64,000 nt of DNA from Lelliottia wanjuensis (GTDB taxonomy: Bacteria; Pseudomonadota; Gammaproteobacteria; Enterobacterales; Enterobacteriaceae). This document shows, piece by piece, positions 10,365 through 21,568 of the stretch (its first letter is position 1; each line of letters starts with the position of its first letter). The notes beneath the pieces were generated by a model that was given only the letters and a program-made list of their open reading frames with translations, ran no database searches and was not told the DNA's origin. The position numbers were made by a program, and so were the translations under genes. Location: NCBI RefSeq assembly GCF_030238365.1, contig NZ_JASSOT010000066.1, forward strand, positions 1 to 64,000. Direction: 5' to 3'.

Positions 10365-11702
10365 CTACCAGCGCGCTTTCAGCAGGTTCGGCTGAATACC
10401 GTTAATCAAATGGGTATTGCTGAACTGCTGCTTGATGCCCGCTTCGAATTCGTCGCGGAAATATTTAATCGCGCTTTGCAATGGCTCAACGGCACCTGGT
10501 GCGTGGGCACAGAAGGTTTTGCCCGGACCGAGGAATCGACACAGTTGCTCAAGTGTCTCGATGTCGCCAGGCTGGCCTTCGCCGCGCTCAATAGCGCGCA
10601 GGATCTTCACGCTCCACGGCAAACCGTCACGGCATGGCGTACACCAGCCGCAGGATTCGCGGGCGAAGAACTCTTCCAGGTTACGCACCAGGGACACCAT
10701 GCCAATTTCATGGTCAACGGCCATCGCCAGCGCCGTACCCAGACGGCTGCCTGCTTTACCAATGCTTTCGAATTCCATCGGCAGGTCGAGGTGCGCTTCG
10801 GTCAGGAAGTCGGTCCCCGCGCCGCCCGGCTGCCAGGCTTTGAATTTCAGGCCATCGCGCATGCCGCCCGCGTAGTCTTCGAGGATTTCGCGTGCGGTGG
10901 TCCCGAACGGCAGCTCCCACAGACCCGGATTTTTAACGCGACCGGAGAAGCCCATCAGCTTGGTGCCAGCGTCTTTACTGGTCGAAATGTTCTGATACCA
11001 CTCCACGCCGTTGGCGAGGATAGCCGGAACGTTACACAGGGTTTCGACGTTGTTGACACAGGTCGGTTTACCCCACACGCCGGAGCTTGCCGGGAACGGA
11101 GGCTTGGAGCGAGGGTTCGCGCGGCGGCCTTCGAGGGAGTTGATCAGCGCGGTCTCTTCACCACAGATGTAACGCCCTGCCCCGGTGTGCACGAACAGTT
11201 CGAAGTCAAAACCGGTGCCGAGAATGTTTTTGCCAAGCAAGCCCGCTTCGGTCGCTTCCGCGATGGCGCGACGCAGGTTTTCTGCCGCTTCGATGTATTC
11301 GCCGCGCAGGAAGATGTAGCCACGGTAGGCTTTCAGCGCGAACGCGGAGATCAGCATGCCTTCCACCAGTAGGTGCGGCAGCTGTTCCATCAGCAGGCGG
11401 TCTTTATAGGTGCCCGGCTCCATTTCATCGGCGTTACACAGCAGGTAACGGATGTTCATGGATTCGTCTTTCGGCATCAGGCTCCACTTCAACCCCGTGG
11501 AGAAGCCCGCGCCGCCGCGCCCTTTCAGGCCGGAGTCTTTAACCGCGTTGACGATTTCATCTGGCGCCATGCCGGAGAGCGCTTTACGTGCGCCTTCGTA
11601 GCCGTTTTTGCTCTGATATTCTTCGAGCCAGACGGGCTGTTTGTCATCGCGCAGACGCCAGGTCAGCGGATGAGTTTCAGCAGTGCGAATGACTGTTTTC
11701 AT
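10365..11702 (-). CDS. nuoF: NADH-quinone oxidoreductase subunit F (NADH/FMN site)
   Basis: This subunit binds NADH and FMN and so is the electron entry point of complex I. The 445-residue protein has the FMN/NADH motif GRGGAGF at residues 61-67, the glycine-rich stretch [13 protein letters not shown] near 175, and the N3 4Fe-4S ligands ESCGWCTPC near 350 with a fourth Cys further on (TFCAHAPG). It overlaps nuoE by 4 bases. A 57-base gap precedes nuoG. Confidence 0.98.
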   Translation of the reverse strand: MKTVIRTAETHPLTWRLRDDKQPVWLEEYQSKNGYEGARKALSGMAPDEIVNAVKDSGLKGRGGAGFSTGLKWSLMPKDESMNIRYLLCNADEMEPGTYKDRLLMEQLPHLLVEGMLISAFALKAYRGYIFLRGEYIEAAENLRRAIAEATEAGLLGKNILGTGFDFELFVHTGAGRYICGEETALINSLEGRRANPRSKPPFPASSGVWGKPTCVNNVETLCNVPAILANGVEWYQNISTSKDAGTKLMGFSGRVKNPGLWELPFGTTAREILEDYAGGMRDGLKFKAWQPGGAGTDFLTEAHLDLPMEFESIGKAGSRLGTALAMAVDHEIGMVSLVRNLEEFFARESCGWCTPCRDGLPWSVKILRAIERGEGQPGDIETLEQLCRFLGPGKTFCAHAPGAVEPLQSAIKYFRDEFEAGIKQQFSNTHLINGIQPNLLKARW

Positions 11703-12199
11703 TTGTACCGCTCCAGCAGGTCAGGAATCGCTTCCGGCGTCAGATGGCTGTGAGTATCCTCATCAATCATCATGCTCGGCCCCTTGTCGCAGTTACCCAG
11801 GCAGCAGGTTGGCAGCAGCGTGAAACGACCGTCGAAAGTCGTTTGTCCTGGCTTGATGTCGAGTTTTTTCTCGAGCGCGGCCTGGATGCCCTGATAACCG
11901 GTGATATGACACACCACGCTGTCGCAGTAGCGGATCACGTGACGGCCTACCGGCTGGCGGAAGATCTGGCTGTAGAATGTTGCCACCCCTTCCACGTCGC
12001 TTGCCGGGATACCCAGCACCTCGGCGATCGCATAGATCGCGCCATCGGGTACCCAACCGCGCTGTTTCTGGACGATTTTCAGCGCTTCAATGGATGCCGC
12101 ACGCGGGTCTTCGTAGTGATGCATCTCGTGCTCAATTGCCGCACGTTCTGCCGCACTCAGCTCAAAAGCCTCGGTTTGTGGTTGTTGATTCTCGTGCAT
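11699..12199 (-). CDS. nuoE: NADH-quinone oxidoreductase subunit E (2Fe-2S)
   Basis: This thioredoxin-fold subunit pairs with NuoF and carries the off-path 2Fe-2S cluster N1a. The ligands are seen as Cys92 and Cys97 ([10 protein letters not shown]) and Cys133 and Cys137 (CCLGNCDKG). The length of 166 is normal. It starts 2 bases after nuoCD stops and overlaps nuoF by 4 bases. Confidence 0.98.
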   Translation of the reverse strand: MHENQQPQTEAFELSAAERAAIEHEMHHYEDPRAASIEALKIVQKQRGWVPDGAIYAIAEVLGIPASDVEGVATFYSQIFRQPVGRHVIRYCDSVVCHITGYQGIQAALEKKLDIKPGQTTFDGRFTLLPTCCLGNCDKGPSMMIDEDTHSHLTPEAIPDLLERYK

Positions 12200-12201
12200 A
12201 A

Positions 12202-14004
12202 TTAGCGGTCCACATCTGACATAACAAAATCGATACTACCCAGATACACAATCAGGTCGGAGACCAGACTGCCGCGAATGGCGGACGGGATCTGCTGCAG
12301 GTGCGCAAAGCTCGGCGTACGAATACGCGTACGGTAGCTCATGGTGCTGCCGTCACTGGTCAGGTAGTAACTGTTAATACCCTTGGTCGCTTCCACCATC
12401 TGGAAGGATTCCTGGGCTGGCATGACCGGGCCCCATGAAACCTGCAGGAAGTGCGTGATCAGGGTTTCGATATGTTGCAGCGTGCGCTCTTTCGGTGGCG
12501 GCGTCGTCAGCGGGTGATCCGCTTTGAACGGGCCTTCCGGCATGTTGTTGAGGCACTGCTCAAGGATGCGCAGACTCTGACGCAGCTCTTCCACTTTCAG
12601 CATCACGCGGGTGTAGCAGTCGGATACACCGCCGCCAACCGGGACTTCGAAGTCGAAGTTTTCGTAGCCAGAGTATGGACGGGCTTTACGCACGTCGAAA
12701 TCAATACCGGTCGCACGCAGGCCGGCACCGGTGGTGCCCCACTCCAGCGCTTCTTTCGCGCCGTAAGCGGCCACGCCTTTGGAACGGCCAATCAGAATGG
12801 TGTTACGCAGCGCGGCTTTCTCGTAAGAGGCCAGACGCTTCGGCATCCAGTCGAGGAATTCACGCAGCAGGCGATCCCATCCACGCGGCAGATCGTGTGC
12901 CACACCGCCGATACGGAACCAGGCCGGGTGCATACGGAAACCGGTGATGGCTTCAACCAGATCGTAGATTTTCTGACGGTCGGTAAACGCGAAGAACACC
13001 GGCGTCATCGCCCCGACGTCCTGAATGAACGTGGAGATATAGAGCAGGTGGCTGTTGATACGGAACAGTTCAGAGAGCATGACGCGGATAACATCAACGC
13101 GTTCTGGCACTTTGATACCGGCCAGTTTCTCTACGGCCAGCACGTAAGGCATTTCGTTCACGCAGCCGCCGAGGTACTCGATACGGTCGGTGTACGGAAT
13201 GTAGCTGTGCCAGGACTGGCGCTCGCCCATCTTCTCAGCACCACGGTGGTGGTAACCGACGTCAGGAACGCAGTCGACAATCTCTTCGCCGTCGAGCTGA
13301 AGAATAATACGGAATGCACCGTGCGCAGACGGGTGGTTTGGACCGAGGTTGAGGAACATGAAGTCCTCGTTGTCGGTGCCACGCTTCATGCCCCAGTCTT
13401 CCGGCTTGAAGGTCAGCGCTTCCATCTCCAGATCCTGTTTGGCTTTGGTCAGCTCAAACGGGTCGAATTCGGTGGCGCGTGCCGGGTAGTCTTTACGCAG
13501 CGGGTGGCCGGTCCAGGTCTGCGGCATCATGATGCGCGTCAGGTGCGGGTGGCCATCGAAGGTCATGCCGAACATTTCCCAGGTTTCGCGCTCATACCAG
13601 TTCGCGTTCGGGAAAAGTTTGGTGATCGTCGGCAGATGCATGTCGTTTTCAGACAATGCCACCTTGAGCATGATATCCCGATTGCGGTCTATTGAGATCA
13701 GGTGGTAGAAAACGGAAAAATCCGCCGCGGGTAAGCCGTGACGGTGGGTGCGCAGACGCTCATCCATGCCGTGTAAGTCAAACAGCATGACGTAAGGTTT
13801 AGGTAATTTCTTTAAGAAATCGACTGCTTCCAGCAATTGTTCACGCTTGACCCAAACAACGGGTACCCCGGTGCGGGTGGCCTGAACAGTAAAGGCATCC
13901 GGCCCAAAACGGTTGCGCAGTTCGCCGATGACCGGGTCATCGAGATGATCCCGGGTTTGCCATGCGGCATCTTGCGCGGTTAAGTCGGTCATATTGTTCA
14001 CCAT
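12202..14004 (-). CDS. nuoC: NADH-quinone oxidoreductase fused subunits C/D
   Basis: NuoC and NuoD are one polypeptide here, as in other enterobacteria. The N-terminal ~190 residues are the 30-kDa NuoC domain ([14 protein letters not shown] marks its end) and the rest is the 49-kDa NuoD domain, related to hydrogenase large subunits. NuoD forms the quinone site with NuoB, and its loop [11 protein letters not shown] is near residue 215. The product is 600 residues from the ATG at 14004. An alternative ATG at 13992 has a closer GGTGA ribosome binding site and would give 596. The 90-base gap to nuoB holds no gene. Confidence 0.97.
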   Translation of the reverse strand: MVNNMTDLTAQDAAWQTRDHLDDPVIGELRNRFGPDAFTVQATRTGVPVVWVKREQLLEAVDFLKKLPKPYVMLFDLHGMDERLRTHRHGLPAADFSVFYHLISIDRNRDIMLKVALSENDMHLPTITKLFPNANWYERETWEMFGMTFDGHPHLTRIMMPQTWTGHPLRKDYPARATEFDPFELTKAKQDLEMEALTFKPEDWGMKRGTDNEDFMFLNLGPNHPSAHGAFRIILQLDGEEIVDCVPDVGYHHRGAEKMGERQSWHSYIPYTDRIEYLGGCVNEMPYVLAVEKLAGIKVPERVDVIRVMLSELFRINSHLLYISTFIQDVGAMTPVFFAFTDRQKIYDLVEAITGFRMHPAWFRIGGVAHDLPRGWDRLLREFLDWMPKRLASYEKAALRNTILIGRSKGVAAYGAKEALEWGTTGAGLRATGIDFDVRKARPYSGYENFDFEVPVGGGVSDCYTRVMLKVEELRQSLRILEQCLNNMPEGPFKADHPLTTPPPKERTLQHIETLITHFLQVSWGPVMPAQESFQMVEATKGINSYYLTSDGSTMSYRTRIRTPSFAHLQQIPSAIRGSLVSDLIVYLGSIDFVMSDVDR

Positions 14005-14094
14005 TGCAAATGGTCCGTGGTGACTGTTAAGCCTGGCTTCGCGCTATTTGTATAGTGATATGCGAAGGTTTTTCTCCAGGCCTACAGGCGCAAA

Positions 14095-14769
14095 TTAAAT
14101 TTCGTCAGGCGTACGCAGATTGGTCACTGCAATACGTTCTCCGCGTTTACGCTCGCGCTCAGACTGCATATTGGCGCGGTACACGCCCTGGTCACCAACC
14201 ACCCAGGAAAGCGGACGGCGCTCTTTGCCGATCGACTCCTGCAGCAGCATCAGCGCCTGCATGTAAGCTTCCGGACGCGGCGGGCAGCCAGGGATGTAAA
14301 CATCCACCGGGATAAACTTATCGACGCCTTGCACTACGGAATAAATGTCGTACATACCGCCCGAGTTTGCACAAGCACCCATGGAAATAACCCATTTCGG
14401 CTCGAGCATCTGGTCGTAAAGACGCTGAATGACGGGCGCCATTTTGGTGAAGCAGGTTCCCGCTACCACCATCAGGTCAGCCTGACGAGGTGATGCACGC
14501 AGTACCTCAGCACCAAAACGCGCAACGTCATGCACCGCAGTGAATGACGTCACCATTTCAACGTAGCAGCAAGAAAGACCAAAGTTGTATGGCCAGATGG
14601 AGTTCTTACGACCCCAGTTGACCATATCGTGCATGGCATGTTCGAGCTTGCCCATGTACACGCTTTTGTTGACTTCTTGCTCCAGGGGGTCGGTTACGAT
14701 CTCCTGTTTTTGCAGGGGGTAACGGTCATTCTCACCGTTAGGATCTATGCGGGTGAGCGTATAATCCAT
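14095..14769 (-). CDS. nuoB: NADH-quinone oxidoreductase subunit B (cluster N2)
   Basis: This subunit holds the terminal 4Fe-4S cluster N2 that reduces quinone. The tandem ligands Cys67 and Cys68 ([10 protein letters not shown]), GTCF near 132 and GCPPRP near 162 are all present. The protein has 224 residues, four more than E. coli: at residues 43-47 it reads EHAMH where E. coli has one Asn. The extra residues fall in the amphipathic N-terminal region before the cluster and the reading frame is kept, so function is probably unaffected. It lies 15 bases after nuoA. Confidence 0.97.
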   Translation of the reverse strand: MDYTLTRIDPNGENDRYPLQKQEIVTDPLEQEVNKSVYMGKLEHAMHDMVNWGRKNSIWPYNFGLSCCYVEMVTSFTAVHDVARFGAEVLRASPRQADLMVVAGTCFTKMAPVIQRLYDQMLEPKWVISMGACANSGGMYDIYSVVQGVDKFIPVDVYIPGCPPRPEAYMQALMLLQESIGKERRPLSWVVGDQGVYRANMQSERERKRGERIAVTNLRTPDEI

Positions 14770-14784
14770 CTTATTGCCTCGCTG

Positions 14785-15225
14785 TTACTGCTGACGATTA
14801 GAGTTACTGTTTTCCGGGTTAACCAGTTCACGGCGTGAACGCACAGGTGTCCAGTCCAGCGCGCCGATGCGCACCAGGTAAACCAGACCGGCCAGTAGCA
14901 CTAAAATGAAAATTGCGGCTTCGACAAAGCCAATCCATCCACTTTCGCGGATTGAAGTTGACCATGCGAACAGGTAGAGCGCTTCAACGTCGAAGATGAC
15001 GAAGAACATGGCCACCAGATAGAACTTGGCGGACAGGCGTAAGCGAGCGGTACCTACCGAATCGATACCCGATTCAAATGGGGTGTTTTTGTGCCTTGCG
15101 CGGGCGCGACCGCCCAGGAACCAGCCACCGACTAACATCAGGCAGCACAGGCCTATGGCAACGATAAGAAAGATTGCGAATGCCCAATGATGAGCGACGA
15201 CTTCTGTGGATGTTGACATACTCAT
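14785..15225 (-). CDS. nuoA: NADH-quinone oxidoreductase subunit A
   Basis: First gene of the nuo operon, encoding a three-helix membrane subunit. The 146-residue protein has the family features: a first helix at about 14-36, the acidic loop FESGIDSVG near 64-72, and a pair of helices from [19 protein letters not shown] to the C-terminus. The 631 bases upstream hold the operon promoter and the lrhA terminator. Confidence 0.97.
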   Translation of the reverse strand: MSMSTSTEVVAHHWAFAIFLIVAIGLCCLMLVGGWFLGGRARARHKNTPFESGIDSVGTARLRLSAKFYLVAMFFVIFDVEALYLFAWSTSIRESGWIGFVEAAIFILVLLAGLVYLVRIGALDWTPVRSRRELVNPENSNSNRQQ

Positions 15226-15781
15226 TGCTTACTCATCAAAAGTGATATCTACAGCTCTGCTCTTGCTGGCAGATGGACATCACATCGATTCATGGGGAGG
15301 AACAAATAACCTTACACCGACTGTCAGAAATGAGACATAGACAGCAAAATGATGTGGTTTTTTACTCCTTTCTATAACCTTTTGTCAACTTTAACAAAGG
15401 TTTCTTCACATTAAATCACATAGATCGATTCTCATTAACATTTCATGCCCTTTAACCCTGGTGGGTCGATGACTTTACGTCAACCGCATGGTGTTGAATC
15501 GTGTCCGTTTTGAAGTAAAAGAAATATTACCCCCCCTATTTTGACAGGATTTGCTGCTGATTCCTCCCCCCAAATAGGAGTATTTTCTTGATCTGAGACA
15601 CGCTTTTGTTAATCCAATCCAAAAAACGGCAACATTTTTGCTGGTTTTTTAACATCAACACTGCAAACAGAATAACAAAACGCGAAACGTTTAAAAATCG
15701 AGCAAATATACTCATTACTATGATAATTAAACACTTTTTAAAATATCCCTAAAGATAATGACGATATTTTTGTCAAAAAAA
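15226..15781. other. Gene-free nuo promoter region
   Basis: About 555 AT-rich bases between nuoA and the lrhA terminator hold no credible gene. In E. coli the nuo promoters lie in a similarly long leader and are controlled by ArcA, NarL, Fis and IHF. I could not place a convincing -10/-35 pair or FNR-type palindrome. C-runs at about 15532-15538 and 15566-15572 flank a loose inverted repeat (CCTATTTTG / CAAATAGG). Confidence 0.6.
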
Positions 15782-15820
15782 AACCACTCCGCGAAAAATC
15801 CGCACGAGTGGTTCTTTTTT
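15775..15820 (-). terminator. lrhA terminator
   Basis: An 8-bp stem (15782-15789 with 15806-15813, AACCACTC/GAGTGGTT), extendable by an inner GCG/CGC, is flanked by A-run and T-run. On the minus strand it follows lrhA by about 40 bases and ends in a U tract. The T run on the other strand makes it bidirectional in principle. Confidence 0.85.
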
Positions 15821-15856
15821 ACACTTACAAATTGTTACGAGATTATTAGAGCCTGA

Positions 15857-16795
15857 TCACTCAAAATCCCCTTCAACCACCAGGGAATCGCCCCCCCCTT
15901 CGGGAGTAACATTCTCGAATTGCCACGGATTGTGGTAGCTCACCATCGCTTCAAAGACGATTTTTGCCAGCTCATTATTGCTGCCCGGGTTATGGCACAG
16001 CAGATACTCCGTGTCAGGTAATGACGGTAATCCGTCAGATTTGCCTAAAACGCGCAAATCCGGGCTCATCATCTCAACAGGACGAGCGGTCACGCCAAGT
16101 CCCGCTTTCACGGCGGCGCGAACCGCAGGCAGCGTGGAAGCCACATAGGCTAAGCGCCACGGAATATTGGCTTCATTCAGCGCGGACAACACCATATCGC
16201 GGAACGGGCTGGGATCGTCCAGCAACACCAGCGGAATAGGCTCACCTTTTTGCAGCACATATTCCGCCGCGCAATACCAGTGCGTCGGCGACGTGCGCAG
16301 CGTCAGGCAATCAAATTGCCCAGGGCGGTGCGTTGTCACAACCAGATCAACTTCATGGTCTTTCAGCATATCAATCATGAAGGCATTTCGTTTGACGCTG
16401 ACATCCAGCGCAAGCTTCGGATAAACCGAACTGATGCGATTAAGTAAAAACGGCAATATCGTATCAGCGGATTCATCAGAAGCGCCTAACGTTAAAACGC
16501 CCTGAAGATTGCTAAACATTAATGACATACATGCTTCATCATTGAAGCGCAGAATCTTCCTTGCGTAACCCAGTAACTGGATCCCGTGCTCGGTTAAGAG
16601 CTTATTACGACCATGGCGTGCAAAGAGCTCTTTGCCCACCAGCTGCTCGAGTCGCTGCATTTGTTGGCTCACCGCCGACTGGGTACGGCAAACAGCGGCG
16701 GCGGCGGCGGCAAACGTATTGAGATCAGCGACCGCAACAAAGGTTCTCAGCAGATCGAGGTCGAGATTCATTATCGGACGATTTGCATTTATCAT
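15857..16795 (-). CDS. lrhA: LysR-family regulator LrhA
   Basis: This is a LysR-type DNA-binding regulator that in E. coli represses flhDC (motility and chemotaxis), fimbriae and RpoS synthesis. The 312 residues match E. coli in length. The winged helix-turn-helix is at about residues 14-72 ([20 protein letters not shown] ... [12 protein letters not shown]), and the effector-binding domain follows. It is transcribed toward nuo but ends in its own terminator. An 884-base AT-rich gap upstream, shared with the divergent alaA, leaves much room for regulators. Confidence 0.96.
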   Translation of the reverse strand: MINANRPIMNLDLDLLRTFVAVADLNTFAAAAAAVCRTQSAVSQQMQRLEQLVGKELFARHGRNKLLTEHGIQLLGYARKILRFNDEACMSLMFSNLQGVLTLGASDESADTILPFLLNRISSVYPKLALDVSVKRNAFMIDMLKDHEVDLVVTTHRPGQFDCLTLRTSPTHWYCAAEYVLQKGEPIPLVLLDDPSPFRDMVLSALNEANIPWRLAYVASTLPAVRAAVKAGLGVTARPVEMMSPDLRVLGKSDGLPSLPDTEYLLCHNPGSNNELAKIVFEAMVSYHNPWQFENVTPEGGGDSLVVEGDFE

Positions 16796-17679
16796 ATCTA
16801 TTCACTTACAAGTTGCTCGTGCGGAGCTGCCCGACCGGCAGACTACATGACAGATAGTTATTGGCTGGTGTATAGCAGAAGTCAGAAACAACGTTCCATG
16901 ACGATATTTTTATTCTCTTAAATGTTCAGGATATTTTTAGGTTTTGCTGATTTAGGTAAATTCCATTAAAGAAACTACACATCATCACCTTTTTTCACGC
17001 AACACGGGCACAGCAGTAAAGGTGTTGCCTATCCAGTATAGTAGAGATAATTCTAACAATAACAATCAACTAATTCAGGAAAAACGGGAGGAAATACACG
17101 TTATTGTAAACATTCCTCTCTTTTCCTGAGACAACATCTTAACCCAAATCCACTTTATTTATAAGTATTATTGCACCATTAATGATTAATCGATGTTGAT
17201 TAACGGCTAAACTAATTTTATTAAAATTAACGAAAGTTAAGATTTCGGCCTCAATAATATATAAACATTAATTTAGATTAGCTTTATCCATTAATAATGC
17301 TTAACATTATTTTCACACGCGCAACCTTTGACCAATTCCCCCATTGAGCAAAGATATTAAGAAGCATTCCAGTTTTACGAAAGGTCACCCGAGGAAATCA
17401 TTGCAATCTCATCGTTTCCCTACCAGAGAGCGGTTTTTCGCAGGGTAAAATACATTAAAAACCACCGCAAACGCGATAATAAACTGCACTTGTCTGATAA
17501 CGCAATGCTTTAAACGACCAAACTACCCTGCTGGCAGATAAATAGATTACGTCTTATTTTCGCATCCCGGCAAAATCTTCTTCTGTACACCCTTCAAAAC
17601 GCAGCGCGGTGGGAGTACATTGTTCCGTGCTGACTTCCACGGCAGGGAGTGGCAACAACAGCTAAAAGGTCAACGATTC
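16796..17679. other. Long gene-free gap between lrhA and alaA
   Basis: This 884-base AT-rich stretch separates the divergent lrhA and alaA genes. I see no reading frame with family features or a good ribosome binding site. It must contain both promoters. An imperfect 55-nt hairpin at 17075-17129 stands out. E. coli also has a long gap here, so its length is not an insertion. Confidence 0.6.
17075..17129. other. Imperfect hairpin in lrhA-alaA gap
   Basis: TCAGGAAAA at 17075-17083 pairs perfectly with TTTTCCTGA at 17121-17129, and GAGGAA at 17088-17093 pairs with TTCCTC at 17113-17118, leaving a 19-nt loop. No U tract follows on either strand, so it is not an ordinary terminator. Confidence 0.45.
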
Positions 17680-18894
17680 ATGTCCCCTATCGAAAAATCC
17701 AGCAAATTAGATAACGTCTGTTACGACATCCGCGGTCCGGTTCTCAAAGAGGCAAAGCGCCTGGAAGAGGAAGGCAACAAGGTCCTGAAACTCAACATCG
17801 GAAACCCTGCGCCCTTTGGTTTTGACGCGCCGGACGAAATCCTGGTGGATGTGATCCGTAACCTGCCCACTGCGCAAGGCTACTGTGATTCAAAAGGACT
17901 CTACTCCGCCCGTAAAGCCATCATGCAGCACTATCAGGCCCGTGGGATGCGCGATGTCACCGTTGAAGATATCTATATTGGTAACGGCGTTTCCGAACTG
18001 ATCGTGCAGGCGATGCAAGCCCTGCTGAACAGCGGCGATGAGATGCTGGTGCCTGCGCCGGATTATCCGCTGTGGACTGCGGCCGTTTCCCTCTCCAGCG
18101 GCAAAGCGGTGCACTATCTGTGCGACGAATCCGCCGACTGGTTCCCGGATCTCGACGATATCCGCGCCAAAATCACCCCGCGCACGCGCGGTATCGTGAT
18201 TATCAACCCGAACAACCCGACGGGTGCGGTCTACTCCAAAGAGCTGTTGATGGAGATCGTGGAGATCGCCCGTCAGCACAACCTGATCATCTTCGCCGAT
18301 GAGATTTACGACAAGATCCTCTACGACGCAGCGCAGCACCACTCGATTGCGACGCTGGCTCCGGATCTGCTGACCGTCACCTTTAACGGCCTGTCGAAAA
18401 CCTACCGCGTGGCCGGTTTCCGTCAGGGCTGGATGGTTCTGAACGGCCCGAAAAAGCACGCTAAGGGCTACATCGAAGGGCTGGAAATGCTGGCCTCGAT
18501 GCGCCTGTGCGCCAACGTTCCGGCGCAGCATGCGATTCAAACGGCGCTCGGCGGCTATCAGAGCATCAGCGAATTTATCGTGCCCGGCGGTCGCCTGTAC
18601 GAGCAGCGTAACCGCGCATGGGAGCTGATCAACGATATTCCTGGCGTCTCCTGCGTGAAGCCTAACGGCGCACTCTACATGTTCCCGAAAATTGACGCTA
18701 AACGTTTCAATATTCACGATGACCAGAAGATGGTGCTCGATTTCCTGCTGCAGGAAAAAGTGCTGCTGGTTCAGGGAACCGCGTTTAACTGGCCATGGCC
18801 GGACCACGTGCGTATCGTCACCCTGCCGCGTGAGGATGACCTGGAAATGGCGATTAGCCGGTTCGGACGCTTCCTCTCCGGTTATCATCAGTAA
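17680..18894 (+). CDS. alaA: Glutamate-pyruvate aminotransferase AlaA
   Basis: This PLP-dependent class I aminotransferase makes alanine from pyruvate and glutamate in the cytosol. The PLP lysine lies in [16 protein letters not shown] near residue 240, with [12 protein letters not shown] and [10 protein letters not shown] upstream as cofactor-contacting motifs. The start is set at the ATG at 17680 (MSPIEKSSK, 404 residues, close to the E. coli 405). The frame stays open 20 codons further, but that extension has no family match. A strong hairpin follows. In E. coli the gene is under Lrp control. Confidence 0.96.
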   Translation: MSPIEKSSKLDNVCYDIRGPVLKEAKRLEEEGNKVLKLNIGNPAPFGFDAPDEILVDVIRNLPTAQGYCDSKGLYSARKAIMQHYQARGMRDVTVEDIYIGNGVSELIVQAMQALLNSGDEMLVPAPDYPLWTAAVSLSSGKAVHYLCDESADWFPDLDDIRAKITPRTRGIVIINPNNPTGAVYSKELLMEIVEIARQHNLIIFADEIYDKILYDAAQHHSIATLAPDLLTVTFNGLSKTYRVAGFRQGWMVLNGPKKHAKGYIEGLEMLASMRLCANVPAQHAIQTALGGYQSISEFIVPGGRLYEQRNRAWELINDIPGVSCVKPNGALYMFPKIDAKRFNIHDDQKMVLDFLLQEKVLLVQGTAFNWPWPDHVRIVTLPREDDLEMAISRFGRFLSGYHQ

Positions 18895-18900
18895 CCTCCC

Positions 18901-18930
18901 ATCAGGCTGCCACTGGCAGCCTGATTTGCA
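18901..18930 (+). terminator. alaA terminator-like hairpin
   Basis: An 11-bp perfect stem (18901-18911 with 18915-18925, ATCAGGCTGCC/GGCAGCCTGAT) with a three-base ACT loop begins 6 bases after the alaA stop. The following tract TTTGCATCTT is only moderately T-rich, so some read-through into yfbR is likely. Confidence 0.75.
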
Positions 18931-18988
18931 TCTTGCCTCCCCTCGCCGCACAATGAACGCTGTCGCAGTGCAAGACAAAAGGTATTCT

Positions 18989-19588
18989 ATGAGTCAAAGT
19001 CATTTCTTCGCCCATCTCTCCCGCCTGAAACTCATTAACCGCTGGCCGCTGATGCGCAACGTGCGCACCGAAAATGTGTCGGAACACAGTTTGCAGGTGG
19101 CGATGGTTGCTCACGCCCTGGCCGCCATAAAAAACCGCAAATTCAACGGTAACGTCAATGCCGAACGCATCGCCCTGCTGGCGATGTACCACGACGCCTC
19201 GGAAGTGTTAACCGGCGACCTGCCGACGCCGGTGAAATATTTCAATTCGCAGATTGCCCAGGAATATAAGGCTATCGAGAAGATCGCCCAGCAGAAACTG
19301 GTGGATATGGTGCCAGAAGAGCTGCGGGATATTTTTGCGCCGCTGATCGATGAGCATCAGTGCACAGAAGAGGAAAGATTGCTGGTGAAACAGGCCGATG
19401 CCCTGTGCGCCTATCTCAAGTGCCTCGAAGAGTTGTCCGCCGGAAACAACGAGTTTTTACTGGCGAAAACGCGACTGGAAAAAACCCTCGAATCACGCCG
19501 CAGCGAAGAGATGGATTATTTCATGCAGGTGTTTGTGCCGAGCTTCCATCTGTCGCTGGACGAGATTAGCCAGGATTCACCGCTTTAG
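18989..19588 (+). CDS. yfbR: 5'-deoxynucleotidase YfbR
   Basis: This HD-domain phosphohydrolase removes the phosphate from deoxyribonucleoside 5'-monophosphates, a step in nucleotide salvage and dUMP supply. The metal-binding residues His33 (SEHSLQVA), His68 and Asp69 ([14 protein letters not shown]), and an aspartate in [10 protein letters not shown] near 137 are all present. The 199-residue length is standard, starting from the ATG at 18989 (MSQSHFF). It follows alaA by 94 bases and converges with yfbS across a single REP. Confidence 0.95.
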   Translation: MSQSHFFAHLSRLKLINRWPLMRNVRTENVSEHSLQVAMVAHALAAIKNRKFNGNVNAERIALLAMYHDASEVLTGDLPTPVKYFNSQIAQEYKAIEKIAQQKLVDMVPEELRDIFAPLIDEHQCTEEERLLVKQADALCAYLKCLEELSAGNNEFLLAKTRLEKTLESRRSEEMDYFMQVFVPSFHLSLDEISQDSPL

Positions 19589-19598
19589 TCGTCTGTTA

Positions 19599-19629
19599 TG
19601 CCCGGCGGCGCTACGCTTGCCGGGCCTAT
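19599..19629. repeat. Single REP between yfbR and yfbS
   Basis: A REP palindrome, GCCCGGCGGCGCTACGCTTG followed by CCGGGC, lies between the two convergent genes, where REPs commonly sit as transcription-end or mRNA-stabilising structures. Confidence 0.85.
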
Positions 19630-19659
19630 AAAACCCTTATCGGGATGCCAACAACGATG

Positions 19660-21492
19660 TCAAAACGGGAACAGCACCGGAATCAACACCACGCAAACCA
19701 GCATCACCAGAATGGTGAACGGCACCCCGAGCTTCACGAAATCGCTGAATTGATAGTTCCCCGGCCCCAGCACCAGCGTATTCACCGGTGACGAGACTGG
19801 CGTCATAAACGCCGCCGACGCCGCCATCGCCACCATCATCGCAAACGGATACGGCGACACGCCCATCGACTTCGCCATCGCCAGCGCAATAGGTGCCATC
19901 AGCACCGCCGTCGCGGTATTGGAGATAAACAACCCGATGGTAGCGCACATCACGAACAGACAAATCAGCATCATGTACGGGCCATAGCCCCCGCCGACGT
20001 CCATCAGCCCTTTCACCACCAAATCCACACCGCCTGTTTTTTGCAGCGCCAGCGCGAACGGCATCATACCGACGATCAGAATAATGCTCGGCCAGTGAAT
20101 AGCTTTGTAGGCGCTCTCGGCGTCGATGCAGCGGAATTTGCCCATCAGCAGGCAGGCAATAATCGCCGCGATGGGGTTAGGAATTTCGTCGGTGAGCATC
20201 AGGGCGACCATCAATACCAGACAGAATATGGCATGCGGAGCCTGACTGTGGGCCGGTGAGGCGTCGCTCTCTTCGACAGGCATATTGAGCACCACAAAAT
20301 CGCGCCCTTTTTGCCCGAGTTGGCTGATAAGCTTCCAGTTGCCGACCACCAGGAAGATATCGCCCAGCTGTAGCGGCTCATCCACTACCGCCCCTTCCAT
20401 CGCAACGCCGTCGCGTTTCAGGCCGACGACGTTCAGGCCGTAGCGGGTACGGAACCCGATTTCACGCACGGTTTTGCCCAGCAGTTCCGACTCAGGGATC
20501 AGCGAGACTTCCGCCATCCCCACGTCCAGCGCCTGGTCGGAGAAATACTCGCCGCGCAGCACCATCGGCTCCAGCAGCTGTTCAGTGCAGAACTCACGCA
20601 GATCCACGTCCGCCGTCGACATATCAATCAGCAGGACGTCGCGGGCGCGGAACTCAGACACCCCGTTCACATTCACAATCACGCGACGGAACCGCCGCCA
20701 GCGCTCGACGCCAATGATATTCGCGCCGTAGCGTTCGCGCAGTTTGAGATCGTCCAGACGCTGACCAATTAGCGGTGAGCCGGGGCGGATCGCCAGACGA
20801 CGCGCGCGCCCGGTGAGGCGATACTCTTTGATCAGATCGCGGAAAGTGCGCCGACGCCAGCCGTCGCCTTTTTTGTGTTGCGTATCGCCCTTCAGCGCAA
20901 AGCGGGTCAGAAGCATGTAAATCACGCCAAGCACCAGCACGACCAGGCCAATCGGCGTCACGCTGAAGAAGCTAAACCCGGCATAGCCTTCACGCAGCAG
21001 TTCGCTGTTCACCACCAGGTTCGGCGGCGTCGCGACAAGAGTCATCATGCCGCTAATCAGCCCGGCGAAACTCAGCGGCATCATCAGCCGCGACGGCGAG
21101 GTCTGCATGCGCATCGAGACGCTTAACACCACCGGAATAAAGATCGCCACCACGCCGGTGGAGCTCATAAAAGCACCCAGCCCGGCGACCGTCAGCATCA
21201 GGTAGATGAGCATTTTGGTTTCGCTGCTGCCCGCCACTTTCACCAGCCAGGCACCCATCACCGTGGCGACGCCGGTGCGCACCAGCCCGTCGCCGATGAT
21301 GAACAGCGCGGCAATCAAAATGACGTTGGGATCGCTAAAACCGGAGAAGGCTTCGGAGAGCGTTAAGGTGCCGCTCAGAACAAACGCGACGATAACCAGC
21401 AGAGCAACGGCGTCCATGCGCACTTTGCCGGTTGCAAAGAGAATGATGGCGATAGCAAGAAGGCTCAGCACCCAAATCAGTTCACCGTTCAC
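19660..21492 (-). CDS. yfbS: Inner-membrane SLC13-type transporter YfbS
   Basis: This 610-residue predicted anion or sodium-coupled transporter has about eleven membrane helices. Two soluble TrkA-C (RCK_C) domains interrupt it at about residues 205-290 and 300-385 (the segments [16 protein letters not shown] and [19 protein letters not shown]). The paired helical hairpin motifs near residues 145-165 ([20 protein letters not shown]) and near the C-terminus ([14 protein letters not shown]) match the divalent anion:Na+ symporter family. The substrate is unknown. The gene stands alone, 76 bases after yfbT's stop, with that terminator between. Confidence 0.9.
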   Translation of the reverse strand: MNGELIWVLSLLAIAIILFATGKVRMDAVALLVIVAFVLSGTLTLSEAFSGFSDPNVILIAALFIIGDGLVRTGVATVMGAWLVKVAGSSETKMLIYLMLTVAGLGAFMSSTGVVAIFIPVVLSVSMRMQTSPSRLMMPLSFAGLISGMMTLVATPPNLVVNSELLREGYAGFSFFSVTPIGLVVLVLGVIYMLLTRFALKGDTQHKKGDGWRRRTFRDLIKEYRLTGRARRLAIRPGSPLIGQRLDDLKLRERYGANIIGVERWRRFRRVIVNVNGVSEFRARDVLLIDMSTADVDLREFCTEQLLEPMVLRGEYFSDQALDVGMAEVSLIPESELLGKTVREIGFRTRYGLNVVGLKRDGVAMEGAVVDEPLQLGDIFLVVGNWKLISQLGQKGRDFVVLNMPVEESDASPAHSQAPHAIFCLVLMVALMLTDEIPNPIAAIIACLLMGKFRCIDAESAYKAIHWPSIILIVGMMPFALALQKTGGVDLVVKGLMDVGGGYGPYMMLICLFVMCATIGLFISNTATAVLMAPIALAMAKSMGVSPYPFAMMVAMAASAAFMTPVSSPVNTLVLGPGNYQFSDFVKLGVPFTILVMLVCVVLIPVLFPF

Positions 21493-21530
21493 AACATATC
21501 CTTGTCAGGGAAAGGGAGGGAAATTTTGCC

Positions 21531-21557
21531 ATAAAAAGGCCCCAACAATGTGGGGCC
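21531..21557 (-). terminator. yfbT terminator
   Basis: A 7-bp GC-rich stem (21538-21544 with 21551-21557, GGCCCCA/TGGGGCC) with a 6-base loop is followed on the minus strand by five U residues. It begins 11 bases after the yfbT stop. Confidence 0.88.
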
Positions 21558-21568
21558 AAATCATGGGT

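Noticed and set aside
15521-15610. Possible riboswitch in the nuo leader
   Set aside because: Two C-runs and a loose inverted repeat are visible, but no aptamer-like conserved core was recognised, so I do not claim one.
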